DNA of 55,394 nucleotides. Origin: Flavobacteriales bacterium. GTDB lineage: Bacteria > Bacteroidota > Bacteroidia > UBA10329. Every line of letters begins with the position of its first letter. Position 1 is the first letter of the stretch. The translations under genes were made by a program, and so were the position numbers. Below, piece after piece: positions 25,225 through 33,897 of this stretch. The notes under the pieces are model-generated. The model ran no database searches, was not told where the DNA came from, and was given only the letters and a program-made list of their open reading frames with translations. Location: the NCBI GenBank assembly GCA_021741155.1, contig JAIOYP010000024.1, positions 1 to 55,394 on the forward strand. The letters run 5' to 3'.

Positions 25225-26294
25225 TTTAGTCTCAGCAACTTTTTCAATTTGTTGATGGCAATTTGGGGAACAGAAATAGTATTCAACTGCGAATAATAGA
25301 AGATTGGTTCAATTCGTTTCAATCCCCAATAATACAGCGCAAATCCACCAGGAAACAATTTCGCGAACTTAAAATAGAACTGCCACCATTTGAATTCCTT
25401 GGCCAATTCGGGCTTCAGAATTATTTTATGATTTTGATTATAGATGGGATTAACCTGGTGATCAACCTTTCCGTCATCATGAAAAGTAAGGTTCAGAAGA
25501 CCGCCCTTTTTTCCGCTATCACGAACGGTGTAAACACCGCCATCGCAATGAATGTCGCTAAAGCAGAAATTCCCCAAACTGTAGTAAACAGGTTTTCCGT
25601 TGATGATTTCATGCGTTTGAAAAGTGTGCGTGTGACAGCCAACAATGGCATCTGCACCAGCTTCAATAATTCGTTGAGCTTGTGCTAATTGTTCCTTGTG
25701 AGGCAAATAACCGTAGTCTGTTTTTCCTCCCCAATGTAGCAGAGCGATTATTCGATCAACCTTTGGTTTTAGATTATTTACCTGGGAAACCACTTCTTCC
25801 AATTCAAAGAAATTGGTATGAACGGAGGCATCCTTCGGCAAGCTCGGATGTGTATCTGCATGAACGAAATTCACAAATCCGAACCTCCAACCTTTTATCT
25901 CCAAAATAGCGGGTTCTTTTGACTTTATCTGGTCCAAATCAGAACCAACATGCTGAATTCCAAGTTCGTCAAGCTTGTTTATGGTATTCAGAAATCCTTC
26001 CTCCAGATTATCGTAAAAATGATTGGTGGCCAACGAGACCAAATTGAGATGAAGGTTTTTCAACTCGTCCAACGCCTTCAAGGAAGCACCAATTCGCGGT
26101 GTTTTGAGCATGTTTTGAGCAGAACCAAAGGCTACAACTTCCAAGTTCCCCACCACTCCATCCGCCTTAGCTAACAAAGGTTTAACATCTGCGAAAGGGT
26201 CTTGGCCATCTTCTAACAACTCTTGAAATCGATCGCTAAAAGCAATGTCGCCAAGAAAAGTTAAGGTTACGCTATTACTCTTGTTGCTCGGCAT
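25221..26294 (-). CDS. CapA family protein (metallophosphoesterase fold)
   Basis: A 357-residue protein of the PGA_cap/CapA family. Seen motifs are LTFLGDIAFSDR (first metal aspartate), VVGNLE, LATNHFYDNLEEG (NH pair), LLHWGGKTDYGY (HWG) and GADAIVGCHTHTFQ...YSLGNFCFSD (HxH plus the GN motif), which together form the dinuclear metal site. CapA is required for poly-gamma-glutamate capsule production, but many family members in glycan loci have unknown substrates. There is no capB/capC in the window. ATG 26294 is chosen because the longer frame starts with a TTG at 26312. No signal peptide is seen. Confidence 0.88.
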   Translation of the reverse strand: MPSNKSNSVTLTFLGDIAFSDRFQELLEDGQDPFADVKPLLAKADGVVGNLEVVAFGSAQNMLKTPRIGASLKALDELKNLHLNLVSLATNHFYDNLEEGFLNTINKLDELGIQHVGSDLDQIKSKEPAILEIKGWRFGFVNFVHADTHPSLPKDASVHTNFFELEEVVSQVNNLKPKVDRIIALLHWGGKTDYGYLPHKEQLAQAQRIIEAGADAIVGCHTHTFQTHEIINGKPVYYSLGNFCFSDIHCDGGVYTVRDSGKKGGLLNLTFHDDGKVDHQVNPIYNQNHKIILKPELAKEFKWWQFYFKFAKLFPGGFALYYWGLKRIEPIFYYSQLNTISVPQIAINKLKKLLRLK

Positions 26295-26344
26295 TGGCTC
26301 AATAGTAGCCAAATATCTGCACTTTTGTGTTCAACGACCACTAC

Positions 26345-28111
26345 ATGATTTTTGGAATTCTTTCATCGTCATCAGACCTGCTGAACAGTGGGACTTCTTT
26401 CGAGATTCAAACACAAGATTATATCCTACGAACCTCCTCAAGCGTGAATCGAGGAAAATTGGTAAAGGAACCAACCAATTTTCTGTACACATCTGAACAG
26501 CCTTATGTAAGGAATAACGGAAGCTACCGCATCCTTAAAGATGACGCGGTATTACTGGAAAATATTTCCAAAATGGCCGAAAACAACTTCGCAGGATTTC
26601 AATTTCGAATAGAAGAACTTGGTTGGAGATGTTGCCTCTCATCTGCGCGAATCACGCGTGCTCGAATTTATTTCATTCTATTAAAAGACGGAATTCTGTG
26701 TTCGGATGATTTGCGAGAGCTCCTTCCCTACTCTAACCGAAAACTTAACAAGGATGGAGCATTTTCGATCTTGAAGTATGGAGATGTTCCTGAATACATC
26801 ACCGTTATTGATGATATTTTCTGCGTTCCCGTTGGACAACAACTGACTTTCGGAACGGATGAATTGACGGATTGGTGCAACGCAGGAAGTATTCCTCGTT
26901 CGGCCTTTCAATTCTTTTTCAAGCTTGATTTTCCGATGGATGGAGGCAACATTCCCAAAACGGAAAAGCTGATGGAAGAACAGTTTTCGTTCATTTCAAC
27001 GCTTAACCCCCTTGTCCCAATTTCAGGAGGAGTTGACAGTGCCTTGGCAAACTGCCTTATCGACAAGTTTATTGATGGCGCTTATCCTGCTTATTACATT
27101 CAATTTGGAGATGATGACCCTGAGGTAAAGTTTGCAAAAGAGGCAGCCAAAGCAAGCAAAGCAGAGTTAGAAATTGCGGTTTTCAAACCAGAAGACACCA
27201 TTCCGAGTTTTGCGTATCAGACCGAACATTCCATTCAGCCAATTGGAGAAAGTTCGACCATTTCAACTGCTTATTTCTTCAAAAAAACAGGTTTAACTGG
27301 ACATAAAGTAATTGATGGGACTCTTGCCGATGGCTGCTACGGCTCGACCAATTACAATAGAAAAGTGATTGGTGATATTCCCGAAAGACCTGTTTGGCAG
27401 CAACAACTGAATGAGTGGATTGCCGCCCAATTGCAGAGTCGAAAATTGCCTGGTTTTGAAAAATTCCACCCTCGAGATAGCTACATGAACGACCCATTCA
27501 TGCAGTTTATGGATGTTTATTTAGGGCCGTTTGGGAATATGTGGCTGAAGGATTCTAAGGAAATTTCTGAGCGACTTCTTTCTTTGTGGCAGTACTACTA
27601 TTCATTTCTGAAAGCCGACTCGAAACACCAAGATGACTGGATGAAATACAGCGTTTTCAAAATGGTGAACTACGCTTGCAAGAACAATACAGCCAAGAGT
27701 TACGATAATTCTCAACCCGAAAATTCAGGACTTTATCCATTCACGTGGCTTTCCATTCTCGAAGATCAAGGACATTATTCTTGGGCAGAAAAAACCTTGG
27801 AGAACACGATAAAATATCCACTCAAAAAAATTCTGAGCGGATATATGAATCACGATTTCATCTACCGAAAAAAGGTTGGGTTGAATTCTTGTTTTGAGGA
27901 CTGGATTCATCTACCTGAACTGAAATCTCATTTTTCGAAATGTCTGGCAAAAACGGATGGAATTGCCGCCTATTTTCTTGACAATCGAAGGAAATACTTG
28001 CTGAATCTGTATTTGGCACAGGAATCGATACATCCCAACTTGGCGCGCTTGGTCATCAACCTCAGCATTTTAGATGCTTGGTTAGAAAAACATAAAATTT
28101 CGATTGGATGA
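26345..28111 (+). CDS. Asparagine-synthetase-like protein without glutaminase cysteine
   Basis: A 588-residue protein with a synthetase-type PP-loop, PISGGVDSALANC (SGGVDS at 227-232), and a synthetase-like C-terminal part of 360 residues. The N-terminal ~220 residues take the place of the glutaminase domain, but the protein begins MIFGILSS instead of MCGI.G, so the catalytic Cys2 is absent and no RGPD motif is seen. It may use free ammonia or another amine, or adenylate a carboxylate as related beta-lactam and lasso-peptide enzymes do. The frame is also open from a GTG at 26327, which does not restore a cysteine. It forms a pair with the following GT4 (ATGA overlap). Confidence 0.8.
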   Translation: MIFGILSSSSDLLNSGTSFEIQTQDYILRTSSSVNRGKLVKEPTNFLYTSEQPYVRNNGSYRILKDDAVLLENISKMAENNFAGFQFRIEELGWRCCLSSARITRARIYFILLKDGILCSDDLRELLPYSNRKLNKDGAFSILKYGDVPEYITVIDDIFCVPVGQQLTFGTDELTDWCNAGSIPRSAFQFFFKLDFPMDGGNIPKTEKLMEEQFSFISTLNPLVPISGGVDSALANCLIDKFIDGAYPAYYIQFGDDDPEVKFAKEAAKASKAELEIAVFKPEDTIPSFAYQTEHSIQPIGESSTISTAYFFKKTGLTGHKVIDGTLADGCYGSTNYNRKVIGDIPERPVWQQQLNEWIAAQLQSRKLPGFEKFHPRDSYMNDPFMQFMDVYLGPFGNMWLKDSKEISERLLSLWQYYYSFLKADSKHQDDWMKYSVFKMVNYACKNNTAKSYDNSQPENSGLYPFTWLSILEDQGHYSWAEKTLENTIKYPLKKILSGYMNHDFIYRKKVGLNSCFEDWIHLPELKSHFSKCLAKTDGIAAYFLDNRRKYLLNLYLAQESIHPNLARLVINLSILDAWLEKHKISIG

Positions 28112-29259
28112 CCCGCATTCTTTACATAGGCGATCCGCTCAGCGTGCATGACATAAAATGGGTCAGCTTTTTCAGTCAGAGACCCGATTTTGAGACCTAT
28201 TTTCTTGTTCAAGAATCGGAATTAAAACTTCTATCGGAGACACGAAGAAAGCAATTGACGGACCTAAACATCACGATAGTTGGGCCAATAAAAAGCTATT
28301 CTCTCTGGCGTTTTTGGGAGAATAAACAATCTACCGATACCATTCAAAAAGTGATTCTGGAACGGGAAATCGATATTGTCCACACGCTTTTCGCCACTCC
28401 TCTTGCCCTTTGGACGCGTGTAGTAAACGTTCCATCGGTTATAACCACACGTGGCTCGGATATTCTTGTGGTGCTTACTTCTCTTCAAAACCAAAGCGGA
28501 TTACGCGGAATTCACAGCAAAATTCTGCTTTCGAGATTCAAATCTGCGTTCTTAGAAAGTGGGGCAATCACGTGTACTTCTCAAGGGCAATTGAATCGAA
28601 TAAACGAAATTTTTAATTCAAATATTTCAGCGCAAATCATCCGAACGGGAGTGAACGTTCAGGAGATAGCCGAGCTTGAGCCTAAGCTGAATTTACCCTC
28701 CATTTTCAACGGAAAGAAGATCATTTTTCTTCCGCGCTACATTCAACCAATTTATAGAACAGAACTTCAACTCAAGGCCATTACAGATTTACCGCAAGAA
28801 CTACGTTCGCGTATAGCTTTGATTCTGATAAAGGGAAGTCGGGTACCAGCCGATTATTACCTGAAAATTGAGAAGTTACTGGTGAGTTGCGGAATTCCTT
28901 TTCAAGTTTTCGAATCGTTGACCCAGCACGAAATGTGGTCAACTTTCAAAATGAGCTCATTAGCCATTATGACTCCAAAAACAGATGGAACACCAAATAG
29001 TGCCTTAGAGGCGATGGCCGCAAAATGCCCGCTCATTCTCGGCAATTTCCAATATGACGAAGACCTTTTCTCAGAGGAATACTGCCTAAGAATGAGAACA
29101 AATTCGAGTTCGGAATTGTCGGATCTAATAACTTCAGCGCTTTCCAAATATCCAGAAGAAAATTTGGAAATGGCGTTTGTGAACGTGAACATAAAAGGAG
29201 ACCGACCAACTGAAATGAACCGACTATTACAGGTTTATTCAGGACTGCTTCAGCGATAA
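28108..29259 (+). CDS. Family 4 glycosyltransferase
   Basis: A 383-residue GT-B protein. The N-terminal domain (MTRILYIGDPLSVHDIKW) contains DIVHTLFATPLALWTR and TTRGSDILV; the C-terminal domain ends with a donor-binding segment GTPNSALEAMAAKCPLILG. The region between them (IIFLPRYIQPIYRTELQLKA) matches the linker strand of GT4 enzymes. It is a Bacteroidota-type GT4 that often sits beside asparagine-synthetase-like proteins in glycan loci, as here. Its 3' end overlaps the convergent gene by 21 bases. Confidence 0.85.
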   Translation: MTRILYIGDPLSVHDIKWVSFFSQRPDFETYFLVQESELKLLSETRRKQLTDLNITIVGPIKSYSLWRFWENKQSTDTIQKVILEREIDIVHTLFATPLALWTRVVNVPSVITTRGSDILVVLTSLQNQSGLRGIHSKILLSRFKSAFLESGAITCTSQGQLNRINEIFNSNISAQIIRTGVNVQEIAELEPKLNLPSIFNGKKIIFLPRYIQPIYRTELQLKAITDLPQELRSRIALILIKGSRVPADYYLKIEKLLVSCGIPFQVFESLTQHEMWSTFKMSSLAIMTPKTDGTPNSALEAMAAKCPLILGNFQYDEDLFSEEYCLRMRTNSSSELSDLITSALSKYPEENLEMAFVNVNIKGDRPTEMNRLLQVYSGLLQR

Positions 29260-30510
29260 AACCTTATCACAAAAGGCTGGATAGTTGATGTCAGCAGAGT
29301 AGAATGTCCCCCACATTTTTCGGGCTTCCATTCTCATTGCTTCGTATTCATCTGGCTTCATTTTGGCTACATTTTCAATAACATTAGCCACGTGTTTTGG
29401 GTCAATGTCCTGATCTAGCAAAAATCCAGTTTTACCATTAATCACTATTTCGGAAACGCCACCAACGTTGGTTGCTATGGCTGGAATACCAAATGACATC
29501 GCTTCCATAATACTCACAGGAATTCCGTCATATTGACTGAGACTGATAAACAAATCGACCATGTGTTCGGAATAATACTTCAAAACTTGCCAGTTGGCCA
29601 CGCGTCCAGGAAAATGGAATTCAATATTGCCTTTCGTTCCTAAATGTTCTTCGGCAAGTTGCTTTATGGACGATTCTTCGGCACCAGAACCAAAATGAAC
29701 CCAATCAATCTCAAGGTCGTCTATTTTAGATAATGCTTGAACGATGAGCCCAACTCGTTTAATAGCAATCAGATTGGAACAACTCACCAAACGAAATCGT
29801 CTAAAAGTTCGAGAATAGTCTTCCGATTGATTAACTGTTCTGATTCCCAACCGGCTTTGGAAAATTCTTCCCTTACTGATAACGGTGTCGAAATGACTTA
29901 GTAGATAATTTTTTCCGTTCTCTGAAATGGCAAAAACTGCATCCAATCCGTTAAAAATCGTTTTTCTGAATGGCAGATAATGATAAGAGCTGCGCTCAAA
30001 GTATAAATCCCAACCATGAATTCTGCTGAAAGCTACCACATTCTGATTTTCCGATCGAATGAAGGAAATGGCTAAGGCAGCATCATCCGACCAATAACTG
30101 TAGAGATACGTTTCGTAATCCGTTGTTTGCACCATCAAGCGCTCCAATCCCTTCTTAATTTTCAACGCCCGAATCTTAGACGAAACCATCGTTTTCAGCT
30201 TTCCAAGGGTCAAGTTGCTATGATAATGAGAACGAATCACTCGCATCTCTTCTCTCATTTCAGCATCAAAAAGCAACCTCCAAATTGAAGTCAATTTCTC
30301 TAGAAAACTGATTCTAGAAAATACCGAGATTAAATTGACATCTGATGGCGTTTTAAAAGATTCAGCTTTGCCGCTTTCGTCCGTACGACAAATGGTAATT
30401 TGGTCAAATCGTTTGACCAGATATTCCAGCTCAACTTCCAAAAATGGTTCGCCATACCCAAAAGGGAAGTTGCTGCACACAATAATAAGATGGCTCTTTT
30501 TCGCTGACAT
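29239..30510 (-). CDS. Family 4 glycosyltransferase
   Basis: A 423-residue GT-B enzyme. It shows LIIVCSNFPFGYGEPFLEVEL at the start, an AFSRIHGWDLYFERS segment, RLVSCSNLIAIKRVGLIVQAL in the linker and the donor site GIPVSIMEAMSFGIPAIATNVGG. WDLY and the FGYGE loop are typical of a subgroup found in colanic-acid-like and exopolysaccharide loci (WcaL-like). It stands alone on the minus strand and overlaps the end of the plus-strand GT4 by 21 bases tail-to-tail. Confidence 0.88.
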   Translation of the reverse strand: MSAKKSHLIIVCSNFPFGYGEPFLEVELEYLVKRFDQITICRTDESGKAESFKTPSDVNLISVFSRISFLEKLTSIWRLLFDAEMREEMRVIRSHYHSNLTLGKLKTMVSSKIRALKIKKGLERLMVQTTDYETYLYSYWSDDAALAISFIRSENQNVVAFSRIHGWDLYFERSSYHYLPFRKTIFNGLDAVFAISENGKNYLLSHFDTVISKGRIFQSRLGIRTVNQSEDYSRTFRRFRLVSCSNLIAIKRVGLIVQALSKIDDLEIDWVHFGSGAEESSIKQLAEEHLGTKGNIEFHFPGRVANWQVLKYYSEHMVDLFISLSQYDGIPVSIMEAMSFGIPAIATNVGGVSEIVINGKTGFLLDQDIDPKHVANVIENVAKMKPDEYEAMRMEARKMWGTFYSADINYPAFCDKVLSLKQS

Positions 30511-30596
30511 TCAACCGCTAATTACCGCATTATTAGCATGGTCAGAAAGCCTATTCTCAATTCCTTCGCTTTGTGTATCATTGATCAACTTAAGAT

Positions 30597-32444
30597 ATGT
30601 GCGGAATTGCTGGTATATATGACCCAAAAGGTGTCGCTGAGGATGTGCTCAAACGCATGTCGGATAAGATTGCGCATCGTGGGCCCGATTCAGATGGTTT
30701 TTTTGTTCAAAATAGATTTGGTCTAGCGCATCGTAGACTTAGTATTATAGACCTGAGCACCGCAGCAAATCAGCCCATTTTTTCTCAGGATAATCGATAC
30801 GCAATAGTCTATAACGGAGAAGTTTACAATCATAAAGAGATTGCCAAGGATCTTCCAATCCAATTAAAAACCCATAGCGATACCGAGGCTATTCTCGAGG
30901 CATTCGTGCACTGGGGCCCAAAAATGGTGAATCGCTTGAATGGCATGTTCGCCATAGCCATTTTCGACAAACTCGAAGAGAAATTGTACCTCTTCAGAGA
31001 TCGGATGGGAATCAAACCATTATTCATTTATCGAAAGAATGGAATAATGGCTTTTGGCTCAGAATTGAAGGCTTTGACTTCGCTGAGAGACACGCTTGAT
31101 TTTACAGTTAACCGAGAAGCTATTCCATATTTCTTGCATCTAGGCTACATTCCTCAACCGATTACTATTTACAATGAGGTTGAAAAATTTCCATCGGGTC
31201 ATTGGGCCGTTTTTGACGGAAAATCGTTGAACATTGAATGCTACTGGAATCCGGCTGATAAAATTTCGGCTACCATTTTTTCTGACGAAACAGAAGCGAA
31301 AAAACAGCTTGAGAAATTGCTCAAAGCATCAGTAAAAAAGCGATTAATGAGTGATGTTCCGTTCGGAACATTTCTTAGCGGTGGGGTCGATTCAAGTTTA
31401 GTGACGGCATTAGCACAGGAAGAAAGTAGTGAACGATTGAAAACGTTCTCGATAGGTTTCGAAAACTCGAAGCATGACGAATCTAAGTATGCGAGGCAAG
31501 TGGCCGAACATCTAGGAACAGAGCATTTCGAGTACAAAGTGACCGAAAAAGATGCGCTTGATCTTGTAGAAGATATTCTTACGCAGTATGACGAGCCTTA
31601 TGCAGATTCATCTGCCATTCCAACCATGTTGGTTTCAAAAATGGCGCGAAAAGAAGTAACCATGACCCTTTCGGGTGATGGCGGAGACGAATTATTCATG
31701 GGATACGGTGCTTACACGTGGGCCAATCGTTTATCCTCACCACTGATTAACGCATTAAGAAAACCCATTGGAACGGCACTGTCATTTGGCAATGTTCGTC
31801 AAAAAAGAGCTGCCAATCTGTTCCAATATTCCAGCTCTGATAATCTTTCAGCGCATATTTTTTCTCAGGAGCAATACTTGTTTTCTCGTTCGGAATTGAA
31901 CCAACTCTTATTGGATACAAGTGAAGTTAGATTTCCGCTTTTAAATCAATCGAAAAAGTTGAATCGAGCGTTGAGTCCTGCAGAAAGTCAAGCCTTCTTC
32001 GACCTCGAATTCTATCTAAAAGACGACTTACTAACCAAAGTGGATCGTGCAAGCATGCGCTATTCGCTGGAAGCCCGAGTGCCGTTACTCGACCATGAAA
32101 CGGTTGAATTTGCCTTGAATTTGGATGAGAAACTGAAAATCAAAAACGGCACGCAGAAATATCTGCTTAAGCAGGTGCTGTATGATAAAGTTCCCGAAGA
32201 GCTATTTAATCGGCCAAAATGGGGTTTCAGCATTCCACTTTCAAAATGGCTAAATACTGATTTGTCTTATCTTATTGACGAATCGTTGAGCCAAAAACGG
32301 GTGGAAGAAACTGGTTTTGTGAAGTGGAACTTGGTGAAGCAACTCGTTAATAGTTATCGTTCTGGAGAAGAACATCTATATAATCGAATTTGGGTTCTCA
32401 TTCTACTTCACGACTGGTACTACAGACATAGCGTTGTGTACTAG
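30597..32444 (+). CDS. asnB: Asparagine synthetase (glutamine-hydrolysing) family amidotransferase, second copy
   Basis: A 615-residue two-domain protein. Glutaminase: C2 in MCGIAG, IAHRGPDSDGF, YNGEVYNH. Synthetase: LSGGVDSSLVTAL (SGGVDS at 261-266) and LSGDGGDELFMGYGAY. It is a different branch from the copy at 22333, with PIT(I/V)Y-type and YTW elements typical of exosortase/WbpS-like amidotransferases that act in surface-polysaccharide loci. Amidation of an uronic acid in the glycan is a plausible job; housekeeping asparagine synthesis is the alternative. A TATCATTG -7-like element lies at 30576-30583, 13 bases before the ATG. Confidence 0.9.
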   Translation: MCGIAGIYDPKGVAEDVLKRMSDKIAHRGPDSDGFFVQNRFGLAHRRLSIIDLSTAANQPIFSQDNRYAIVYNGEVYNHKEIAKDLPIQLKTHSDTEAILEAFVHWGPKMVNRLNGMFAIAIFDKLEEKLYLFRDRMGIKPLFIYRKNGIMAFGSELKALTSLRDTLDFTVNREAIPYFLHLGYIPQPITIYNEVEKFPSGHWAVFDGKSLNIECYWNPADKISATIFSDETEAKKQLEKLLKASVKKRLMSDVPFGTFLSGGVDSSLVTALAQEESSERLKTFSIGFENSKHDESKYARQVAEHLGTEHFEYKVTEKDALDLVEDILTQYDEPYADSSAIPTMLVSKMARKEVTMTLSGDGGDELFMGYGAYTWANRLSSPLINALRKPIGTALSFGNVRQKRAANLFQYSSSDNLSAHIFSQEQYLFSRSELNQLLLDTSEVRFPLLNQSKKLNRALSPAESQAFFDLEFYLKDDLLTKVDRASMRYSLEARVPLLDHETVEFALNLDEKLKIKNGTQKYLLKQVLYDKVPEELFNRPKWGFSIPLSKWLNTDLSYLIDESLSQKRVEETGFVKWNLVKQLVNSYRSGEEHLYNRIWVLILLHDWYYRHSVVY

Positions 32445-32446
32445 CC

Positions 32447-33820
32447 TCACTGAAAGTGCGTGGTTTCTTCCTCCAGTTTCTTTTCAGAATACATCCCGGA
32501 ATCCTGATTCTTACTATAACGAATCATATACAAACTGGCCAAAAAGAAGGGTAAAGAGGGTATCTTGTACCTAACCAACGACCCAAAATTAGATGTGGTA
32601 AGTCCTACCGAAAAAGCAAAGAACATGGCAAAAATAAATGAGAACATTATCATCGGTTTTGTAAGTACATATCTCACAAAAGAGAACACTCCTACCTTGA
32701 GAATCATATAAATCAGAAACAACATCAGAGCAGTGTTCTCTATAGCAGAAATCAACATTACAGAGTTTTTAACATCAAACAATGTTGGCCGAAAGAGCCC
32801 AGCAAAAATTGCTACTGGAGCCATATTAAGCATACCTGACATTGAGGGGTCGATGGTACCAATATCAAATGAGTTACCCTCATAGGCATCGCGCTTCAAA
32901 TCTTCCTGAGTAGCAATTGCTTTATCCATTATAGAATCCACACTACTGTAACTCTCCATGCTAGATGAAGTCTGTGAAAAGATTGAAGCACCCAAAACAA
33001 CTCCAACCATAATAATTATCGGAGCTGACAACACTCTAAAAAAGGAGCTTTGAATCCTCTGAATTCGGTTGAAGACCACCCACAAAACAGTACCAGGCAT
33101 TAACGCCACAAAAATGTATGGCTTAATGGTAATCATGATGTAGCTAGAAATTAGCACCGCTATCACATTCCAAACGATATCTCTTCTTTTTAGCAACAGC
33201 CCATAAACTGACGAGGTCATCCAACAGGCCGCAGTGAACGTATAAGAATCTTTCATTATGCCTGACCCCCAAAACGCTACCGATGGAAAGAATAAAAAAG
33301 CAATTGCCAACTCTTTGGAAAGACTTGGGTACTCTTCAACAAAAACTCGATATAATCTCCATACACCTCCAAAACAAATCCAGGCCACAAGAATGGTACA
33401 TCCAAAAAAACTATCAACAGAAAGCAGAGCAGCTGGAGATGATAGTCTACTTACCGTATAGGATTGTGGATCTCTCAAATAATGATACGGCACGTACTCA
33501 GTTAGATCAAAGCAATAGAACCACAATGGCCTTGTATCTCCGAACAAAATTTTAAGATAACACGCAGGCTCAGTCAAAATAAGAGTATTCAACACTTTAG
33601 CATCTCGCCAATAAACAGTAGTGTCGCCACCGTCATAATAGAAGACATAAATTAGGGCAAACATCAACCCTCCATAAACCTTAAACAGAAGCCCCTTCTT
33701 AAAATATTTATATTCTGGATTGTTACCAATTTCTCGTTGTGTTGTGCGTCCTGCCACATAATGGACAATCAGTAGGAAAATAGGCACAATTATGAAATCC
33801 CAAATACTGACGTACTCCAT
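32447..33820 (-). CDS. Polytopic membrane protein, possible Wzy-like polymerase
   Basis: A 457-residue protein with about ten hydrophobic segments, the first at residues 7-22 and the last near 415-440, and a large periplasmic-type loop at about 270-315. The motif YYDGGDTTVYWRDAKVLN (residues ~60-78) is characteristic of a family of Bacteroidota membrane proteins found in exopolysaccharide loci. Repeat-unit polymerases (Wzy) have this general look, but they are too diverse to be recognised by eye. The gene is alone on its strand, with two bases between its stop and that of asnB. Confidence 0.5.
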   Translation of the reverse strand: MEYVSIWDFIIVPIFLLIVHYVAGRTTQREIGNNPEYKYFKKGLLFKVYGGLMFALIYVFYYDGGDTTVYWRDAKVLNTLILTEPACYLKILFGDTRPLWFYCFDLTEYVPYHYLRDPQSYTVSRLSSPAALLSVDSFFGCTILVAWICFGGVWRLYRVFVEEYPSLSKELAIAFLFFPSVAFWGSGIMKDSYTFTAACWMTSSVYGLLLKRRDIVWNVIAVLISSYIMITIKPYIFVALMPGTVLWVVFNRIQRIQSSFFRVLSAPIIIMVGVVLGASIFSQTSSSMESYSSVDSIMDKAIATQEDLKRDAYEGNSFDIGTIDPSMSGMLNMAPVAIFAGLFRPTLFDVKNSVMLISAIENTALMLFLIYMILKVGVFSFVRYVLTKPMIMFSFIFAMFFAFSVGLTTSNFGSLVRYKIPSLPFFLASLYMIRYSKNQDSGMYSEKKLEEETTHFQ

Positions 33821-33897
33821 CTCTAAACGAAAATTGAATTTGAGCGCATGACGTCAAATTTAGTGAAGCAGGTGGGAGATAGCTTAAATTCGCCCAA

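Noticed and set aside
26295..26344. Longer starts for the CapA-like gene (26312) and for the AsnB-like gene (26327)
   Set aside because: These are TTG and GTG codons with no conserved residues before the ATGs, and the longer AsnB-like start does not bring back a Cys2.
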